From Psoroptes ovis (lineage: Eukaryota; Arthropoda; Arachnida; Sarcoptiformes; Psoroptidae), in assembly GCA_002943765.1 (NCBI GenBank), contig PQWQ01000007.1, positions 2,501-66,500 of the forward strand: a DNA stretch of 64,000 nucleotides, read 5' to 3'. Below the pieces are notes generated by a model. That model did not search any database and was not told the DNA's origin. It worked only from the letters and a program-made list of their open reading frames with translations. This document shows positions 24,788-36,312 of the stretch, one piece after another. Made by a program: the position numbers and the translations under genes. Position 1 is the stretch's first letter. Each line of letters opens with the position of its first letter.

Positions 24788-27700
24788 ATGAAGTTTATTC
24801 TGAATGATGATTGTCGGAGGAGATCAGTGATGATGGATTGTGAATCATTGATAGTAATGATAATAATAAATATATTATCAATAAATTGTATTATATTAAA
24901 TCAAAACAACAGACGCCAATCATTCAATGAACAGCAATCATTAGTGACAAATGTACAGAAAATAACATTCGGTGCAATATTACCAAAAACACAATTAATC
25001 ACATTACAACGGCAATATTACAAGGTATATTCCTCACATTCAATTCAAACTAGCAAATTATGATTATCGTTTTTAATTCAAAAATAATCAAAATTAGCGC
25101 CTTCAAGACTCAGTGGAATCTTTGATGAAAAGTCGTAATCGTTATGATAAGAAACAAGAAACAATACAAGAAAAATATAATTTCACCAATTATTACCAAA
25201 TCACACAAGCACAAGTGGTGCCATTGTCATTGGATCCTAATCCAACAGAAATACTCAACAATATTTGCAATCAGTTATTAATCAAAAATGTATCCACCAT
25301 TCTTTATATGACCAATTCAGAGATATGGGGCAGTAATGCTGCATCAGCACAATATTTGCTTCAATTAACCAGTTTTCTTGGCATTCCGGTCATTGCTTGG
25401 AATGCAGATAACATTGGCCTTGATCAGGTAATTATTAACAATCGATTGTTATGATCTAATCAATCTAACATTATTTCGATTAATAAGCAACAAAGTGTAC
25501 ATTCGAGAATATTACAATTAGCACCATCGATGGAACATCAAGCATCAGCAATGTTAAGCTTATTGAGACGCTATCAATGGCATACGTTTTCAATAATCAC
25601 CAGCAAAATAGGCGGATATGATCATTTCATACGATCATTGAGAGATCAAGTATTGTCCATTAATGATTATAGTTTCACAATATTAGACATTATCACATTA
25701 CAACATAACAGTCGTGAGGAAATATTTGATGAATTGCGTCCACTTTCATTCAGTGAGGCAAGAATATTGCTGCTTTATTCAACCAAACGCGAGGCACAAA
25801 ACATATTCGCTGTGGCCGATCAATTAAATATGACCACCAAGAACTACATGTGGATAGTGACACAATCAGTGATTGGACCTAGAGCTGGCTATGCACCAGG
25901 CGAATTTCCCACCGGTATTCTCGGTATTCATTTCAATACAACTCATGAAAAATTATTGGAAGAAATCGAATTAGCCGTCACAATATTCGGTCATGGCTTG
26001 GAGCTACTGGTCAATACAAATAATGACAGTAATATATTAAATTTGAACAGTGCCATTGATTGCAATTCAACATCAATGCTGTCGAATGATCATTTTAAAT
26101 GGGAGATTGGCGAAAAATTATTTTATTATTTGCGTAATGTAACCATCAAAAATAAATTCGGTGGCAAACCTTCAGTTGAATTCAATTTAGATGGCACTTT
26201 GAAATATGTCGAATTGGATATCATGAATTTGAATAATATGGCCATTTGGGACAAGATCGGCACATGGACTGATAATGGTATTGATATTAAAGACATAACT
26301 TGGCCAGAAAATTCACCAGTACCACCGATTGGTATGCCAGAAAAATTCAGTCTTAAAGTCAGTTGGTTAGAGGAACCACCGTTTGTCAATTTTGTGCCGC
26401 CTGATAATGAAACCGGTGAATGTCGTATGAGTCGTGCTGTTCCATGCAAATACACATTCAGCAATAGCACCGATAACAGGTATCTTTCAATCTCATTCAC
26501 TTTCTTTTGACCAATTTTTTCAATGTTTGCAGTACAACAAACGGGTGTTGTGCAGGTTTTTGTATTGATTTGCTGCAGAAATTCGCAAATGATTTGAAAT
26601 TTACATATGAATTAATACGTGGTGAAGACGGAACATGGGGAATTTTGAATGTAATTTTGAATTGAAATCAAGTTCATTTTCACTCATTTCAATTATTTTT
26701 CAATCATTAGAATGGAACATGGAATGGTCTGATTGCTGATTTACTAAATCACAAAACCGATATGGTTGTCACATCAATCAAAATCAATTCCGATCGACAA
26801 GCATTTGTTGATTTCACAGTACCTTTCTTAGAAACTGGTATTGCCATTGCTGTAGCTAAGCGTACAGGCATCATTTCACCCAAAGCATTCTTAGGTAAGC
26901 ATTCAAATTTCTAATAAGGACATACCCTCGGATTGATTATCATTTTCGATGCAGAACCATTCGATGTAATATCATGGATCATGATTTTATTGATCAGCAT
27001 ACAAATTGCTGCATTCGCAATATTTTTTTTCGAATGGTTAAGTCCGTCCGGTTATGATATGGCCATGAGACCACCGAAAGGTTAAGAATCGATTTGATGA
27101 GATGAATGAAATGAATAATGATTATTTATATTTTCAGATCATAAATTTTCATTATTTCGTACATATTGGCTAGTGTGGGCCATACTGTTCGGTGCTGCTG
27201 TACCGGTCGATTGTCCCAAAGGCTATACGGCAAGATTCATGGCAAATACATGGGCAACATTCGCAGTTGTATTTCTGGCCATTTACACTGCTAATTTAGC
27301 TGCATTTATGATAACACGAGAAGAATATCATGATTTCACTGGCATCGAAGATAAAAAATTAGCCAATCCTCATCTCAGTGATCCCCCATTGAAATTCGGC
27401 ACAATACCTTTTGGTAATACTGAAGCTGTGCTTAAATTGAATAAACCAAAAATGTATCATTACATGGCTCCATTTAATCGTTCATCAAGCAAGAATGGTG
27501 TTACTGCTGTCAAAAAAGGGTATTTTTCTTTGTTCACATGGCATAATCAATTCCTCATTTGCCTTCCATTCGCAGTGAATTAGATGCATTCATTTATGAT
27601 GCTGTCGTGTTGGATTATTTGGTCGGCGAAGATAATGATTGTGGCCTGTTGACTGTTGGCAGTTGGTATGCCATGACTGGCTATGGATTTGCACTGCCCA

Positions 27701-28341
27701 AAAATTCAAAATATTTGGAAAAATTTAATAAAAAAATGATTGAATATCGTGAAAATGGTATGCATTCATTATTCATTGAATGTGATTGTTTAATAATGTT
27801 TTCAATAATAAAAAGGTGATCTGGAACGATTACGACGATATTGGTTTCAAGGTGCATGCAAATTGCAGAAAAATAAACGGAACATGAGTAAACCATTGGA
27901 TGTGAATCAATTCATGAGCGCATTTCTACTTCTTGGCTGCGGTATTTTGTTGACTGTAATTTTATTGGCATTAGAACACTTTTATTTTCGTTACTGTCGT
28001 CATTATTTGGCCAAAACAGAAAAAGCCGATTGTTTTGCACTGGTCAGTTTGGTGAGTGTCTATTCATGAATTCATGAAATGTTTAAGAAATAAAATAAAT
28101 CATTACTCACCATTAGAGTTTAGCACGATCATTAAAATTGAATCAAAAGGATCAAGAATTATTCGATAGTGATTGGTATGTATGTGATAATATGCATTGT
28201 GAACATCGACGCCAAAAATTGATGAAGGATTTGAGTATTGTCAAATATCGTGTCAAAGAAATGGAGCGTATTTTTCTATTTAATGACAAAAATAAGAATA
28301 ATAATCTTTTGTATCATCAACAACAGCTAAAACAAAACTAA
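24788..28341 (+). CDS. Nmdar2: Ionotropic glutamate receptor, NMDA subunit 2
   Basis: Glutamate-binding subunit of the NMDA receptor. Ten exons: 24788-25024, 25098-25427, 25488-26479, 26533-26650, 26711-26894, 26955-27080, 27138-27519, 27576-27757, 27816-28051 and 28117-28341, all in phase, 1003 residues. There is a hydrophobic N-terminal stretch (about 23-38), an amino-terminal domain with [12 protein letters not shown] and [10 protein letters not shown], and ligand-binding lobes ([33 protein letters not shown]). M1-M3 contain YTANLAAFM, the glutamate-receptor gating motif. The second lobe has [13 protein letters not shown] and [16 protein letters not shown], then M4. The tail after M4 is under 80 residues, with no vertebrate-length C-terminus or obvious PDZ ligand. 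The best remembered match is insect Nmdar2. The pore N-site is Gly681 (see findings). Confidence 0.93.
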
Positions 28342-28522
28342 TTCTTACCATGATGACAATCACCCACACTTATTAAATCTTGTCATTACCAAATAATTGT
28401 AAAAATAAATTTAAATATTAACCATCGAATAATGATGAAATAAACAATCGATTCTTTTTTCAAATCGATTTCGCTTCTGTTTTTGTTTTTGCCGTAAAAA
28501 ATAACATTCGGAATCGACAACA

Positions 28523-29037
28523 ATGTTATTAAATCACAATTTCAAGTCAATCGCATTGATTATCTTGTCAATCATATGTTTTTTGAATTGTGCTGACAGT
28601 ACCGACCAAAAAAATGAAAATAAAATTAAAAAATTACAAATCGGTATAAAAAAACGTATCGATGATTGCCAAAGACGTGCATCGAAAGGTGACATTTTAC
28701 ATATTCATTATCGGGTAAATTATTTGTATGAAAACAAATCGAATCAAAATTAATTCTCGAAAATAATTCTTAGGGAACATTACATTCAACTGGTGCCGAA
28801 TTCGATAGTTCATATAAACGTGGTACACCGTTAAAATTTACCTTAGGTTCAGGACAAGTGATTGCTGGCTGGGACCAAGGCATGCTGGGTATTTGTGTTG
28901 GCGAAAAGCGTAAACTGGTCATACCATCAGATTTGGCATACGGCTCGACTGGTTCACCGCCAACAATACCACCAGATTCAACATTAGTATTTGAAGTAGA
29001 ATGTATTCAAATTGAAAATCGTAAATCTGAACTTTAG
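28523..29037 (+). CDS. FKBP2: ER peptidyl-prolyl isomerase FKBP2
   Basis: FK506-binding cis-trans prolyl isomerase of the ER lumen. Two exons, 28523-28714 and 28774-29037, 151 residues. The N-terminal signal peptide (about residues 1-27) is followed by [18 protein letters not shown], as in FKBP2/FKBP13. The FKBP core shows [53 protein letters not shown] and [13 protein letters not shown]. The C-terminus KSEL is a KDEL-like retrieval signal comparable to the RTEL of human FKBP2. Single FKBP domain, no EF hands, so not FKBP14. It lies 180 bp downstream of the NMDA receptor gene and is tail-to-tail with GRB2. Confidence 0.93.
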
Positions 29038-29430
29038 ACTCACAGAATGAAACAAATTCATTATGTGATATTCATTATTTCAGTCGTTTTTATTCTTCAA
29101 AAAATGTTCATAAATTATTTTAAATGAAAAAAATGTAATGATCATTATTTTCAAACGTATAATGTGTTGAATCAATAATCGCAATCGTTTTAGAAGATTT
29201 ATGGCCAAAATGATCAGGAAAGATATAACGCGTTGATTGAATATTGAATGATAACAGGCGAAATCGAACATGTCACCAGAGACATACAACACACATCAAT
29301 TTAGATTATTCAATAATTTTACAATTCGAAATATGAAAAAAAATTTGAGATTATTTGGTGGCAAATTGAAGCGAGAACAGTCACATATTCTTTTTGTAGA
29401 TTTGAAATCCGTTAATCGAATGAAAATGTT
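29038..29430. other. Intergenic between convergent FKBP2 and GRB2
   Basis: Shared 3' region of two convergent genes. Short frames here have no support. Confidence 0.5.
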
Positions 29431-30842
<1,412 letters not shown>

Positions 30843-33800
30843 TCAAATGGACTGATAGAGATTAATTAAAAATAATAAATAATTATAATTATTAATCGAT
30901 TGATGATATTTATATAATACTGAACAATTATACATTTGACATGGATGCTTAATGGATGCATCGTCTAAATTCATTGTCAAAGTTTGCTTCCAATCAAATC
31001 TAAAACAATCATATTGACATTTATCAGCATCTCTTTGTAGTTTGCTTCGTAATTTTTGAATCAATTCCAAAATTTTCATCAAGTGTTGAGCATTAGCAGT
31101 GTTCATTACTGATTTTCGATCATAATTCCATTGTTTTTCGAGGTTAAAGTTAATAGTTTGACAGGAACTTTGTTGTATTAATTGATTTTTGACCGATAAA
31201 TTTTGTTTGATACGTTTGTTTCGTATAAAACATTCATAGTGCCAATTATTCAACAATTTGATTGATTGATTATTCAAATAGTCATCTTCATTCAAAAAAG
31301 ATGGTAAAATGCGTATTAATGGCAATATGATTGCATTTTTAATGTAATAATCATAATTCAATTCCAATTTTGTCGGATTTAAATATAAATTCGATGGCTC
31401 TTCGACCATGTCAGCTATTCTTCGCCGTATAATGCCATTCTGAATGTCATCCATTCGATTGACGATTATAAAATCAACACGTTCCTTTATTTTTGCTTCA
31501 TCTCTTGGATCTTTTTCAAGACGTTTACGTGCAACAATACATGTCGGTATTACGTTGCCATTATTATGATACCAATTGAATCCAGCGAATCGTCTTGAAA
31601 ATATGAAATCTGATAAATCTTTTACACGATTCGACAATAAATTATCAAATTGTAATTGTAAATATGATTTCAGTGATTGTAAATCACCATTCGTGTCAAA
31701 CAATATCCGCAAACATTTTTCAATCATTTTGGCAGTCAATGGGCAACCATCTCGTCGAATCGTTTCAATACCTTTGGCATCAAATTTAGGTTCACTGTTG
31801 ATCGATTCAAATGAATAACCACAATAATGTTTTTTGGCCATAATCACACACGGTTTATAGATTTTTTCCAATTTCAAACATATTGGATATGGCTGTCTTT
31901 TGTTAATTTCTTTGATCAAAAAATTGGATATTTCAAATGCATCATTTAAAGAATGATTTGGAAATGATATGAATACGGAATCTGTATCACCATAAATCAC
32001 TTTAATGTCAGTACCATTGTTTTGTCCCCATTTGTTAATGAATTCAATTACTTCTTCCAAAATTTGTCGACCTTTCGAAACAATGGAATCAGCTATTTCA
32101 ATACAAGGCATACGACCAGTATAATTGGCTGATGTATAGCCATATGTAACATTTGATATTAATTTCATAGCCAATTGTTGATTATCCAATTGATTGCGTA
32201 GTGATTTCAAATATTTTCTTTCATTTTTAGTCAAATTATCATTCATTAATTTTCGTTCAACAATTTTCAATTCATTTTTAATCAAAATACGTGTATTCAA
32301 TATTTCTTCCAACATTTTGGGCAATATTCCCCGACGTACAGTGGAACGTACGAAAATAATATCATTTTCGGACAAATGTATTTGATCATCAGTGAATTGA
32401 TTAAGAATTTCTTTTCTATTTTCTAATTTATAGCAACCAAATTGATTATTATCACTGATTATGCTTTTTAGCCTGCCTAAACATGTACTAAAACAATAAT
32501 TATGTGCAATCATAATGGATGGATATAATGATTGAAAATCCATTACAGCTACCGGTTCATAATGTACTCGATTATTTGGTTCAAATATCAAAGGCAAACA
32601 TTGTGGAGCATATTGATGTTGTATACGCTGTTTTGAGAAACGTATGGGCAAATAATTTTCATCATTGCATAGCTTCAATAACAATGATTCAACACGAAAT
32701 TGTGAACCACGATCAATGACATCACTGAATTGCATACCGAATACAATCGATAAATCATAAGTTCGATGAATGAAATCGATTTGATTCAATATTTTTAGTG
32801 TTCCAGTGGTTCTCTGATAATAATATTCGAGTAATAATTGTTCCGAAATATCATTATTCAATGATTGATTCCATAATTTTCCAATCGTTTCATTGGATAG
32901 TTTATATACTTTAGTTTTGAATAAATGTTCATAAACATTTTCAAACTTGTACGAACGCAAAGATATTTCATGTCGCAATAAATACCATGTATTCAGTATA
33001 ATGCGTCCAATCAAATGAGGCATTTTATTTATATCACCACATTCATTTTGTTTGGCCGGTATCATTATGCGTGAAAACATCGGTCCAAATGGTAATGCAA
33101 GTACATTAGAACGCTGCAATAAATAGCCCCAAGATTGACTATCAACTGTATAACCAATCAATATATCTGGATCAATTCGTTGAACGTATTTACGAAATTT
33201 TAATATTAAATCCAATTCACTTGTCACATATTCAATGGTTAAATATGACTGGGAATTCCTTAATTTAATAGCACGGTTTGACTTGTTGGGTTGAACAATG
33301 ATAGCACAGCTATATGAAGATGATTTAGTCATTGATGATCGTGCTTCATCAAGCGATTCCCAAAGTACTTCGAACATGATCATTTGTATTGGATCATAAT
33401 TAGGATCTGAGCATAAATTTGCACGTATACGTGAATGTAATTCCATTGATATGATTGTTAAGTGTAAATATTTTCTCCATTCTAAATAATCATCAAGTTG
33501 TTCGAATCGATTATTGACATTTGTCAAAATACTTGTATCAATTGAATCGTCATTGATTGTTGTTGACATACTTTGATTCATCACAAGATTGTTGGCAGTG
33601 AATAAATTTTCCAATTGAACGTTTCTATCAAATGGATTTTTTCGATGATTTATCACATTTTGCTGGCCATTCACATCAATTTGATTCAATAATTTTGATT
33701 TATATAAATTCAATAATTCTGCATTATCATTGGAGATCAAAACAAAACCTTTACGAAGTTTTTTTCCACTTGGAGCAATTTTTTTACGATTAAATATGAA

Positions 33801-34859
33801 AGATTCGAATTCATTTCCATTATCATCGGCTGTACCATCCAATTGAGGAATTTTTTGATTAAAATAATTATCACCAAAAAGATAAAGGCGTCTCAATTGA
33901 AATTCATTTGAGCTGAATTCATTTGAATTAGGTTCGGGTAATAATTTAATGAGTGCTCGATATTCATCCATTGAAAGACGTTTGAATTGCCGATTCCATA
34001 TGCTTACGATTCCTGGTATGGTCGGCTGAAATGATCGGTCTTCAAACGATGGAAATGATTTTTCATGATTCAATATGACAATATCTTCGGCTAATACATC
34101 ACATTCCAATTGACATGTGCTGGTGCGTGGCAAATCATTGAATGACAGTATTTTTTCCACAGTTTTACATTGTTCATTACGAATATGTTCAAGTTGACTG
34201 TCGAAATCGGTCATCTTTTGTTCATCATTATTAACATCGAAATGTTTACGAAATGTAATGTGTTTAAATGTCAATTGATTAAGATAAATATTGTTATCAA
34301 TATAAAATTGTAGGAGAAATTCAAGGAAATTAAAACACATAAATTCATAATTATTTATTTTTCCAGATTCAATTATATTTTTAGCTTCATTGGCCATCCA
34401 ATATGTTGTGAAATAGAAACGATAATAATAATCATCAACATCATGATAACCATAAAATGATTTTGATTCGAATTTTTTAACATTCAATATTTGAATTTCA
34501 TTTTGTGATTTAATACTGATGAAATTTCGCAATAAATTTTCTAAATCATTTATGAATAAATTTAAAATTATTTCTTCATTTTGCTCATCGGATTGTTGTT
34601 CAACATCTACTTTATAACATTCAAATAAATCTTTTTGACTAATCGATAAATGTGGAAAATATTGATGAACATGAGAACAAATCGAAATACCATCAAATGT
34701 TTTGCCATATAAACGAATAATGGTCGCTAGATTTATATTACAGTTGCGGTAGTTTGAATATGTTTCATCAAGAATCAAATCTGGTTTTGTTATGTATGAA
34801 TCTAATTGAAAGAATGTCATCGTAAAACAATTCGTTCCATGCACATATTCCATTTTCAT
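30843..34859 (-). CDS. REV3: DNA polymerase zeta catalytic subunit (REV3)
   Basis: B-family polymerase for translesion synthesis. One intronless frame of 1338 residues. The N-terminal region carries REV3 blocks (ICSHVHQYFPHLSI, FYGYHDVDDYYYRFYF, LLQFYIDNNIYLNQL, RTSTCQLECDVLAEDI). Polymerase motifs follow in order: AVMDFQSLYPSIMIAHN (II), KLISNVTYGYTSANYTGR (III) and VIYGDTDSVFISFP (I), then YCGYSFES and FDAKGIETIRRDG. The C-terminal CysB module (CQYDC then CQMYNC) that carries the iron-sulfur site is present. The upstream CysA zinc module appears lost. Total length is far below animal REV3L (over 2000 residues) because the long disordered middle is missing; yeast Rev3 is about 1500. The usual N-terminus begins slightly before the FTMTF segment, so the ATG at 34859 is plausible. 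Confidence 0.92.
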   Translation of the reverse strand: MKMEYVHGTNCFTMTFFQLDSYITKPDLILDETYSNYRNCNINLATIIRLYGKTFDGISICSHVHQYFPHLSISQKDLFECYKVDVEQQSDEQNEEIILNLFINDLENLLRNFISIKSQNEIQILNVKKFESKSFYGYHDVDDYYYRFYFTTYWMANEAKNIIESGKINNYEFMCFNFLEFLLQFYIDNNIYLNQLTFKHITFRKHFDVNNDEQKMTDFDSQLEHIRNEQCKTVEKILSFNDLPRTSTCQLECDVLAEDIVILNHEKSFPSFEDRSFQPTIPGIVSIWNRQFKRLSMDEYRALIKLLPEPNSNEFSSNEFQLRRLYLFGDNYFNQKIPQLDGTADDNGNEFESFIFNRKKIAPSGKKLRKGFVLISNDNAELLNLYKSKLLNQIDVNGQQNVINHRKNPFDRNVQLENLFTANNLVMNQSMSTTINDDSIDTSILTNVNNRFEQLDDYLEWRKYLHLTIISMELHSRIRANLCSDPNYDPIQMIMFEVLWESLDEARSSMTKSSSYSCAIIVQPNKSNRAIKLRNSQSYLTIEYVTSELDLILKFRKYVQRIDPDILIGYTVDSQSWGYLLQRSNVLALPFGPMFSRIMIPAKQNECGDINKMPHLIGRIILNTWYLLRHEISLRSYKFENVYEHLFKTKVYKLSNETIGKLWNQSLNNDISEQLLLEYYYQRTTGTLKILNQIDFIHRTYDLSIVFGMQFSDVIDRGSQFRVESLLLKLCNDENYLPIRFSKQRIQHQYAPQCLPLIFEPNNRVHYEPVAVMDFQSLYPSIMIAHNYCFSTCLGRLKSIISDNNQFGCYKLENRKEILNQFTDDQIHLSENDIIFVRSTVRRGILPKMLEEILNTRILIKNELKIVERKLMNDNLTKNERKYLKSLRNQLDNQQLAMKLISNVTYGYTSANYTGRMPCIEIADSIVSKGRQILEEVIEFINKWGQNNGTDIKVIYGDTDSVFISFPNHSLNDAFEISNFLIKEINKRQPYPICLKLEKIYKPCVIMAKKHYCGYSFESINSEPKFDAKGIETIRRDGCPLTAKMIEKCLRILFDTNGDLQSLKSYLQLQFDNLLSNRVKDLSDFIFSRRFAGFNWYHNNGNVIPTCIVARKRLEKDPRDEAKIKERVDFIIVNRMDDIQNGIIRRRIADMVEEPSNLYLNPTKLELNYDYYIKNAIILPLIRILPSFLNEDDYLNNQSIKLLNNWHYECFIRNKRIKQNLSVKNQLIQQSSCQTINFNLEKQWNYDRKSVMNTANAQHLMKILELIQKLRSKLQRDADKCQYDCFRFDWKQTLTMNLDDASIKHPCQMYNCSVLYKYHQSINNYNYLLFLINLYQSI

Positions 34860-35113
34860 GACAATTTTTCTCTTAATTCTTCAACCATATAAAATCATTT
34901 AAATCAAACCAAATCAATGATGAAATTCGAACGTTTGAAAACAAATTTCAATTTTCATTTGCGCACGCTCTTTATGGATAGACCTCATTCAAACTCTGTT
35001 TTGAGTTTTGTTTTTGTTTAACATGTGGTTTCTCAATTAACGATCGAAAAGCTGTCAGTAATCATAAATAAACTGTCAATCATTTATTAAAATTGATCGG
35101 TCTGAAAAAAATA
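34860..35113. promoter_or_regulatory. Bidirectional promoter region, REV3/RNPS1
   Basis: 254 bp between divergent translation starts. It must contain both transcription starts and the RNPS1 5' UTR. No specific element recognised. Confidence 0.5.
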
Positions 35114-36048
35114 ATGTAAGTATTTTTATGTAAATTACTTATTACTGATTAATTTCATATAAATTCTAGGGGAAGTTCATCTGTTGCCAAAGATTCGAAA
35201 GAAATGTCATCGGTCAAAGATCGTAAACGAAGTCGAAGCATCAGTTCTAGATCCAGTGAAAGGTGTTTGTCATTTGATTGTTTGTTGTTTCAAAATAAAA
35301 ACTTTGTTTGTTCATTCATAGTTCAAGAAGTCGATCACGTAGCAGTTCAGCATCATCACGATCAAGTTCGAGTGGATCTTCAAGTCGCAGCTCAAGTTCA
35401 CGCTCAGATTCATCACGTTCATCGCATTCATCTAGTTCAAAGAGTTCTGGTTATCGTAAACGCTATCAACGTGGCAGTCATCGTGGTGATTCACCTCGTG
35501 ATTCACGCAGAGGACCACCACCTCCACCGATTTCGAAAAAACGTGGACCATCTCCGATTCCTTTATCATCATCATTCACACGATTGTATATTGGACGTTT
35601 GACTCGTAATGTGAATCGTGATCATTTACATGAAATATTTAGTGCATTTGGCAAAGTCATCTCTGTCGAAATGCCAATGGATCGACTTCATAATCATTTA
35701 AATCGTGGTTTCGCTCATGTCGAATACGAAAACACTGAAGATGCAGCCAGAGCTATCAAATATATGGATGGCGGACAAATTGATGGACAAGAAATCAGTG
35801 TTTCTAAAATGGATTCACAAAAAATCCGTGGACCACCACCGCCGCCTCGAGGAGGTAGAAATAGTGGATGGCGTCCAAGCTCTCCACCACCGCGTAGCCG
35901 ACGACGCTCACCACCATCACATCCACCACCACCATCAAGGCGCCGTTCATCACGCAGTCGAAGTCGTACACCACCGCCACCTTCACGTGATAATCATCAT
36001 CGTCGTCGCCGTCGATCATCACGATCATCTTCAGCATCTTCACGTTAA
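35114..36048 (+). CDS. RNPS1: RNPS1, RNA-binding protein of the exon junction/ASAP complex
   Basis: Splicing regulator that joins ASAP/PSAP with SAP18 and Acinus/Pinin. The predicted exons are 35114-35115 (only AT of the start codon), 35170-35262 and 35322-36048, 273 residues. It has a Ser/Arg-rich N-terminus, an RRM with TRLYIGRLTRNVNRDHLHEI and GFAHVEYENTEDAARAIKYM, the diagnostic DGGQIDGQEI, and a Pro/Arg/Ser-rich C-terminus ending RSSSASSR. IGRLTRNV and DGGQIDGQEI identify RNPS1 rather than Tra2 or other SR proteins. The first ATG (AT|G) is formed by splicing of an intron at 35116-35169. An in-frame ATG at 35204, 12 codons further on, is the alternative start. Confidence 0.92.
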
Positions 36049-36312
36049 AATGACACACCAATCAATTAATCATCATCATTCACACAAAATACACATTCAT
36101 TTCTTAAGAAAAATGCACAGATTTTTTTTTTGACTAATTCCAAATGATTTGATTTGAGAAACTGTCAGAAATTTTTTTTGTAAGCTTAGTTTTGTTTAGA
36201 ATGTGTATATAAAATTTTTTTTGTGGTAGTGTACAAACAAGAATGAGACATGATAATTCCAATGATCATAACCAAAGTAACCATTTATGTATTCATTTTG
36301 AATAAAAAATTC

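Noticed and set aside
35204..36133. Val/His-rich plus-strand frames over RNPS1
   Set aside because: Alternate-frame shadows of the Ser/Arg- and Pro-rich RNPS1 exons.
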